This document shows, one piece after another, positions 33,492 to 37,429 of a DNA stretch of 37,429 nt; the first letter of the stretch is position 1, and the number at the start of each line of letters is the position of its first letter. This stretch comes from Thiotrichaceae bacterium (GTDB lineage: Bacteria > Pseudomonadota > Gammaproteobacteria > Beggiatoales > Beggiatoaceae). The position numbers and the translations under genes were made by a program. Below the pieces are notes generated by a model. The model saw only the letters and a list, made by a program, of their open reading frames with translations. It was not told where the DNA came from and made no database searches. Where the stretch lies: NCBI GenBank assembly GCA_016745055.1, contig JADGDF010000022.1:1-37429 (forward strand), in the 5' to 3' direction.

Positions 33492-33517
33492 TAAGGATAT
33501 TGCAATGCCACGTTTTT
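33492..33517 (+). repeat. serC initiation region, right copy of the islet-flanking repeat
   Basis: TAAGGATATTGCAATGCCAC plus GTTTTT; the ATG is at 33505 and AAGGA is the ribosome-binding site. Matches 30295-30320 at 25 of 26 positions, 3197 bases apart. Confidence 0.85.
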
Positions 33518-34587
33518 ATAATTTCAGTGCAGGGCCAGCTACATTGCCTGAAGCTGTACTGCAACAAGCAAAAGAAGAACTCGTTGATTGGCAAGGTGCA
33601 GGTATGTCAATCATGGAAATGAGTCACCGCGGCAAAGAATTCATGTCTGTGGCTGAACAGGCAGAAAAAGATTTACGTGAATTGTTAAATATTCCGGATA
33701 ACTACAAAGTGTTATTTTTACAAGGGGGTGCCAGCAGCCAATTTTCAATGGTGCCCATTAATTTGTTACGCGGTAAAACCAAAGCGGATTATTTCAACAC
33801 CGGATTATGGTCAAAAAAAGCCATTGCTGAAGCTAAACGCTTTGGAGAAGTAAATTTAGTCACTGATTCTGAACCCAATAAATTCACAACTGTCGCAAAT
33901 GAAAGTGAGTGGCAACTCAGCAGTGATGCGGCGTATGTACATTACACTCCCAATGAAACTATCAATGGATTGGAAATGCACACGTTGCCTAACGTCGGTG
34001 ATGTTCCGTTAGTGGCAGATATGTCTTCTAACATTTTATCTCGGCCGATTGATGTGAGTAAATTTGGGTTGATTTACGCCGGTGCTCAAAAAAATATTGG
34101 CCCTGCGGGTTTAACGATTGTAATTGTGCGTGAAGATTTAATTGGTAATGCTTTGCCCAACATGCCCGTCATGGCGGATTATCAAACTCATGTCAAAGCC
34201 GATTCCATGTACAATACGCCCCCGACCTACGGCTGGTATCTGGCAGGCTTGGTATTTAAATGGTTAAAAGACCTGGGTGGTTTAAGCGCCATTGCAACAA
34301 TCAATCAGCGCAAAGCTGAAAAATTATATGCAGCTATTGATGGTTCAAACTTTTACGCAAATCCAGTAGACCTACAATATCGTTCTTGGATGAATGTCCC
34401 CTTTACTTTGGCCAATGCGGACTTAGATAAAACGTTTGTTGCAGAAGCCAAAGAAGCAGGGTTAGTGACATTGGCAGGACATCGCTCTGTGGGTGGAATG
34501 CGAGCCAGTATTTATAATGCAATGCCAGAAGCAGGTATTGATGCACTTATTCAATTTATGCAAGATTTTGAACAACGGAAAGGCTAA
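33505..34587 (+). CDS. serC: Phosphoserine aminotransferase
   Basis: A 360-residue PLP enzyme converting 3-phosphohydroxypyruvate to phosphoserine in serine synthesis (and the related step of pyridoxine synthesis). It begins [20 protein letters not shown] as is usual; [13 protein letters not shown] is the substrate loop. PLP-binding lysine K196 lies in [12 protein letters not shown]; other segments are [17 protein letters not shown] and [18 protein letters not shown] near the end. AAGGA nine bases upstream of the ATG sets the start. It is followed two bases later by serA, forming an operon; serA-before-serC is common elsewhere, so this order is noteworthy. The beginning of the gene is duplicated at 30295-30320. 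Confidence 0.97.
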   Translation: MPRFYNFSAGPATLPEAVLQQAKEELVDWQGAGMSIMEMSHRGKEFMSVAEQAEKDLRELLNIPDNYKVLFLQGGASSQFSMVPINLLRGKTKADYFNTGLWSKKAIAEAKRFGEVNLVTDSEPNKFTTVANESEWQLSSDAAYVHYTPNETINGLEMHTLPNVGDVPLVADMSSNILSRPIDVSKFGLIYAGAQKNIGPAGLTIVIVREDLIGNALPNMPVMADYQTHVKADSMYNTPPTYGWYLAGLVFKWLKDLGGLSAIATINQRKAEKLYAAIDGSNFYANPVDLQYRSWMNVPFTLANADLDKTFVAEAKEAGLVTLAGHRSVGGMRASIYNAMPEAGIDALIQFMQDFEQRKG

Positions 34588-34589
34588 TA

Positions 34590-35756
34590 ATGTATAAAAT
34601 TCTTACTTTAAACAATATCTCCGTCGTTGGATTAGAAAAATTACCGCGTGAAACCTATGAAGTGGCTTCAGAAATTCAACATCCTGATGCCGTGCTGTTA
34701 CGCTCTTATAATATGCATAATTGGGAAATTCCTGACACAGTGAAAGCGGTTGGTAGAGCGGGGGCAGGTACTAACAATATTCCCATTGCAGAAATGAGTA
34801 AACGTGGCATTCCTGTGTTCAATGCGCCAGGAGCCAATGCTAATGCAGTGAAAGAATTAGTGCTAGGCTGTATGTTGATTGCTTCTCGTAATATTTGCCA
34901 AGCTTGGGACTATGCCAGAAATTTGGAAGGTACGGATGAAGAAATTTCCAAAAAGGTAGAAGCGGGCAAAAAGCAATACGTGGGATTTGAATTACCCAAC
35001 CGTACTTTAGGTGTCATAGGCTTAGGAGCTATTGGGGTACAAATTGCTAATTCCGCCAAAGCATTAGGGATGCGCGTTGTGGGATTTGACCCCCAAATTA
35101 CCGTCAGCAGTGCTTGGCAACTGTCCGCAGATGTTGAAAAGATGAACAGCGTGGATGAATTATTGTCTCAAGCTGATTTTGTGACTATGCATGTACCTTT
35201 AATTGATGCAACGCGCAATTTAATTAACGCCGATCGCATCCAACGCATGAAAAAAGGTGTCACAATATTAAACTTTTCTCGTTCTGGCATTGTGGATATT
35301 GATGCGGTGTATGAAGCGTTGAATCAACAACAGATTCACTATTATATTTCTGATTTTCCTAATAATTTACTAAAAAATCATGAACGCGTTGTCACATTGC
35401 CACATTTGGGCGCATCCACCAAAGAAGCAGAAGATAACTGCGCCATCATGGTCGCAGAACAAGTCAGAGATTATTTGGAACATGGTATTATCCGTAACTC
35501 TGTGAATTTTCCCGAAATGGATATTCCACGTAATTCAGATTATCGTTTGTTGGTGGTGTCAGAAAATGTACCGCACATGATTCAACACATAGCAACCACT
35601 TTGTCTGATGCAGGCGTTAATATTGCTGATATGTTGAACCGCTCCAGCAAAGACATTGCTTGTAACTTAATTGATGTTGATAAACCTATTCCTCAAGATT
35701 TGATTGAAAAAATGAAATCGTTTGAAGGTATTTTAACGGTTAGAGTGTTGCAATAA
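34590..35756 (+). CDS. serA: D-3-phosphoglycerate dehydrogenase with ACT domain
   Basis: A 388-residue NAD-dependent dehydrogenase for the first step of serine synthesis. The substrate region has RAGAGTNNIPIAEMSKRGIP and FNAPGANANAVKELVLG; the NAD-binding motif is LGVIGLGAIGVQIANSAKAL (GxGxxG); the catalytic Arg is in NFSRSGIVD, and the His is in TLPHLGASTKEAEDN. A C-terminal ACT domain (LLVVSENVPHMIQHIATTLS, then DAGVNIADMLNRSS) probably gives serine feedback, as in the ~390-residue short-form enzymes without the extra ASB domain. Only two bases separate it from serC. Two hairpins follow the stop. Confidence 0.96.
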   Translation: MYKILTLNNISVVGLEKLPRETYEVASEIQHPDAVLLRSYNMHNWEIPDTVKAVGRAGAGTNNIPIAEMSKRGIPVFNAPGANANAVKELVLGCMLIASRNICQAWDYARNLEGTDEEISKKVEAGKKQYVGFELPNRTLGVIGLGAIGVQIANSAKALGMRVVGFDPQITVSSAWQLSADVEKMNSVDELLSQADFVTMHVPLIDATRNLINADRIQRMKKGVTILNFSRSGIVDIDAVYEALNQQQIHYYISDFPNNLLKNHERVVTLPHLGASTKEAEDNCAIMVAEQVRDYLEHGIIRNSVNFPEMDIPRNSDYRLLVVSENVPHMIQHIATTLSDAGVNIADMLNRSSKDIACNLIDVDKPIPQDLIEKMKSFEGILTVRVLQ

Positions 35757-35820
35757 GCTAACCTAAGTTAGCCAAAATTGCCCATCATGAGGTATGTCTG
35801 ATGGGCAAGTATATTTTTTC
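35757..35820 (+). terminator. Terminator after serC-serA
   Basis: A short hairpin GCTAAC-CTAA-GTTAGC starts right after the TAA (35757-35772). A stronger stem TTGCCCATCA ... TGATGGGCAA (35778-35787 and 35799-35808) is followed by GTATATTTTTTC. It can also serve the convergent gene at 35900. Confidence 0.75.
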
Positions 35821-35899
35821 TTTCGTCAGTCATTAACAATAATGGGACATTGACTTGTGTAAATACCTTTGCTTACAATCCTTGACTCGCAAGTTGTAG

Positions 35900-36658
35900 T
35901 TATGTGTTATCCACTTTTTCTGATTGGGCGATCAAACGTTGAACATCAGCGTTAAAAATCTCGTATAAAGGAGAATTATGGCGAACTTTCAGCACAGGCA
36001 CGTGAGAACGCCCCTTGCTGTTTAACATCGGAGTCACCCAAATAGCCTGTTCGGTGGCAATGATTAAGTAATGTAATACGACGGAATGTAAACGAATATC
36101 TATCGTTGTGGGACTTTGAGAGAAAGATTTAGTCAGTAGGGCAATAATGCATTGTACCCGTTCTTCGACATTGGGCACTTCGGGATCACTATTTTTTAAA
36201 TAGGTAATGCCCTGTCCATCATGTTTTGAAAGCAGTACAGTGGTTGATTTTTCTGTTTGACAGCGGGTTTCAAACAATTTGCTATATCTTGCGAAAAACG
36301 CTTCTGGGTAATGGGCAGCAATGATTAAATTTTCTGCTTTTGTCCAGTGTTCTAGGTCTTCCTCTTTGACATTCAAGGAATTATCGTCGCAGTCAACAAT
36401 GCCTTTGTCATGAATATGGGTATTGCCTAGCACGGTGTTAGAAATTTCCCGAATCATTTCTTCACGCATTTGGTGGTCAAATAGCCACTGTAATATGCCC
36501 ACCACTAAAATCAGCGCACCGACATTGGCGATGCTAGTGACTAAAAGTTCTTGTAGGCTCATGTCACGGTTTAAGTAAAACGCAGTAAAAATCAAGACGA
36601 TGCCAACTGTTGCTAGCACTAACGATTTATATTTGACCAGTAATTTGAGTGTGTTCAT
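35900..36658 (-). CDS. Two-helix membrane protein with soluble C-terminal domain
   Basis: A 252-residue protein with two adjacent N-terminal membrane helices (~10-30 LVKYKSLVLATVGIVLIFTA and ~36-60, VTSIANVGALILVVGILQWL) and a cytoplasmic domain. The C-terminal part has LEHWTKAENLIIAAHYPEAF, TTVLLSKHDGQGITYL, RLHSVVLHYLIIATEQAIWV and VPVLKVRHNSPLYEIF. The pattern 'LxxH...LII..EQ..W' is faintly reminiscent of phospholipase-D-like domains, but no HxK(x)4D motif is present, so I leave the function open. The start overlaps the upstream HEPN-like gene by 32 bases, showing translational coupling. Confidence 0.75.
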   Translation of the reverse strand: MNTLKLLVKYKSLVLATVGIVLIFTAFYLNRDMSLQELLVTSIANVGALILVVGILQWLFDHQMREEMIREISNTVLGNTHIHDKGIVDCDDNSLNVKEEDLEHWTKAENLIIAAHYPEAFFARYSKLFETRCQTEKSTTVLLSKHDGQGITYLKNSDPEVPNVEERVQCIIALLTKSFSQSPTTIDIRLHSVVLHYLIIATEQAIWVTPMLNSKGRSHVPVLKVRHNSPLYEIFNADVQRLIAQSEKVDNT

Positions 36659-37253
36659 GGGGCTGTTCCAAAGCAGTTAAAAAGTAGCGGTAAAATCCAT
36701 CTTCTTGGTTTTGATACACCATGTCAATCATTTTGGTGACATTTTCTTGAGCTTGTTCAGGAGATTGATGTATTTTGTTGCGAATAGCCACTATTTGGTT
36801 GAGTTGTTTGGCGCGTTCTTTTTGAGTCTTTTTGTCAGGTTGGTAGTTGGGTAAAGTGTGTCGCAAGTAATTGGCATTTTGTTCGTCGGTGATGTTTCCA
36901 TTGTCGTGAAACGTTTGGTTAAAAGCACCCACTAGATTACCTAGCGTTAATTTAGCTTTGGGGTGGTTGTCAAAAAAGCCTGCAATATAGTCTTCTTGAT
37001 GACGATATTTAACAGGTGATTGGTTGTTTTGTATCTGCTGTTTAGCAGGTTGAAAAAGGTGTGTTTTTAAGGTGGTTTCTATAGCAGAACCTAAGTAAAC
37101 ACAAGCAGCTTTATAATAATTTGGAATTTGTAGTTGATATAAACTCAAACCACTTTTAAGTGATTGTTGTTCATCAGGCGTTAATTTTTCCCATAAATCA
37201 GATAATGTCTGTTTAAGTTGTTGTTCTGCTTCTTGTAATTCTGTTTCAGGCAC
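36627..37253 (-). CDS. HEPN-like soluble protein, 5' end uncertain
   Basis: A 208-residue helical protein read from a GTG at 37253. Landmarks are LYQLQIPNYYKAACVYLGSA, SAIETTLKTHLF and, near the C-terminus, LNQIVAIRNKIHQSPEQAQE. RNKIH (R158-H162) is close to the HEPN Rx4-6H motif but has only three intervening residues, so catalysis is doubtful. The long helix 'YKAACVYLGSAIE..L' is typical of HEPN-type or DUF4145-like proteins. The reading frame stays open upstream for about 100 bases (GYNSNIALDDEAALNDKIET) to a stop near 37363 without an ATG, so the real gene may begin at another non-ATG codon or be 5'-truncated. Couples to the downstream membrane-protein gene. Confidence 0.7.
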   Translation of the reverse strand: MPETELQEAEQQLKQTLSDLWEKLTPDEQQSLKSGLSLYQLQIPNYYKAACVYLGSAIETTLKTHLFQPAKQQIQNNQSPVKYRHQEDYIAGFFDNHPKAKLTLGNLVGAFNQTFHDNGNITDEQNANYLRHTLPNYQPDKKTQKERAKQLNQIVAIRNKIHQSPEQAQENVTKMIDMVYQNQEDGFYRYFLTALEQPHEHTQITGQI

Positions 37254-37356
37254 TTTGGGTAATTGGCTAAAGGTATTTTGTAGAGTTTCAATTTTGTCAT
37301 TTAATGCTGCTTCGTCATCTAATGCGATATTAGAGTTGTATCCCGTTAAAAATCAA

Positions 37357-37429
37357 TCAATTAGCTAGATAAAAGTTCCATAGTCCGGCACATACTCCAA
37401 TTATTTCATCATATAAATCAATAGAGTTG
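37357..37429 (-). pseudogene. Partial reading frame at the window edge, possibly transposase C-terminus
   Basis: The last 73 bases read on the minus strand as NSIDLYDEIIGVCAGLWNFY then LAN and a stop. The pattern YDEII..C...WNF recalls the C-terminal end of IS630-type transposases. Too short to prove, and it could be the end of an unrelated gene that continues beyond the window. Confidence 0.3.

Noticed and set aside
35900..36658. Phospholipase-D-like nuclease call
   Set aside because: No HxK(x)4D motif is present; the resemblance rests on general pattern only.

Overview
The window reads as chromosomal DNA from an AT-rich gammaproteobacterium. The housekeeping proteins (NuoG, YejB/YejE, SerC/SerA, AroK, LysA, a diheme peroxidase) look proteobacterial. 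A giant CHAT-STAND-TPR protein, dispersed palindromes and abundant decayed IS elements recall large sulfur-oxidising Thiotrichales such as Beggiatoa or Thioploca. That assignment is inference; there is no rRNA here to test it.

Left end (1-1870): a minus-strand array of small genes separated by hairpins built like integron attC sites (385-435, 810-860, 1231-1289). Cargo is a small orphan protein, a DUF6717-like protein, a stand-alone receiver domain and a BrnT-like toxin/CopG-like antitoxin pair. No integrase is visible, so this resembles a cluster of attC sites lacking integrase. Next (2040-5768) comes a 1242-residue CHAT protease-like, NB-ARC/STAND, TPR protein whose TPR-coding part has clearly different base composition. 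Its 3' end is copied in a 185-bp tandem duplication that carries a 33-bp perfect palindrome; a third palindrome lies before nuoG.

Middle (6.3-23.4 kb): a membrane-anchored orphan protein; a solitary nuoG; a glycosyltransferase with a DUF4398-like lipoprotein; decayed IS1 and IS5 elements (12.05-12.9 kb); a secreted orphan; yejB-yejE; a diheme cytochrome c peroxidase; a receiver-histidine kinase hybrid; a VanX-type dipeptidase; a polytopic membrane protein fused to a STAND/AAA-like ATPase; and a second IS1 remnant abutting a fragment of a threonine-dehydratase-like gene.

Right part (23.4-37.4 kb): aldo/keto reductase, 5-formyl-THF cyclo-ligase and shikimate kinase; two exported or membrane orphans; lysA; tRNA-Gly(CCC) with a clear promoter; orphan thiS. 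A 3.2-kb islet follows, bounded by two copies of the serC ribosome-binding site and first codons. It holds a helical-repeat-like protein, a DUF4209-like protein with an Rx4H HEPN motif, and an orphan antitoxin-like gene. Intact serC-serA follow. At the right edge lies a minus-strand overlapping pair: a HEPN-like soluble protein and a two-helix membrane protein.

The housekeeping genes are mostly separated from their usual operon partners (nuoG without other nuo genes, aroK without aroB, thiS without thiG, yejBE without yejA/F), suggesting a rearranged genome. The strongest candidates for an undescribed system are the CHAT-STAND-TPR protein with its exchangeable-looking sensor module and the islet inserted at the 5' end of serC. 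Minor possibilities are the membrane STAND ATPase and the right-edge HEPN/membrane pair.
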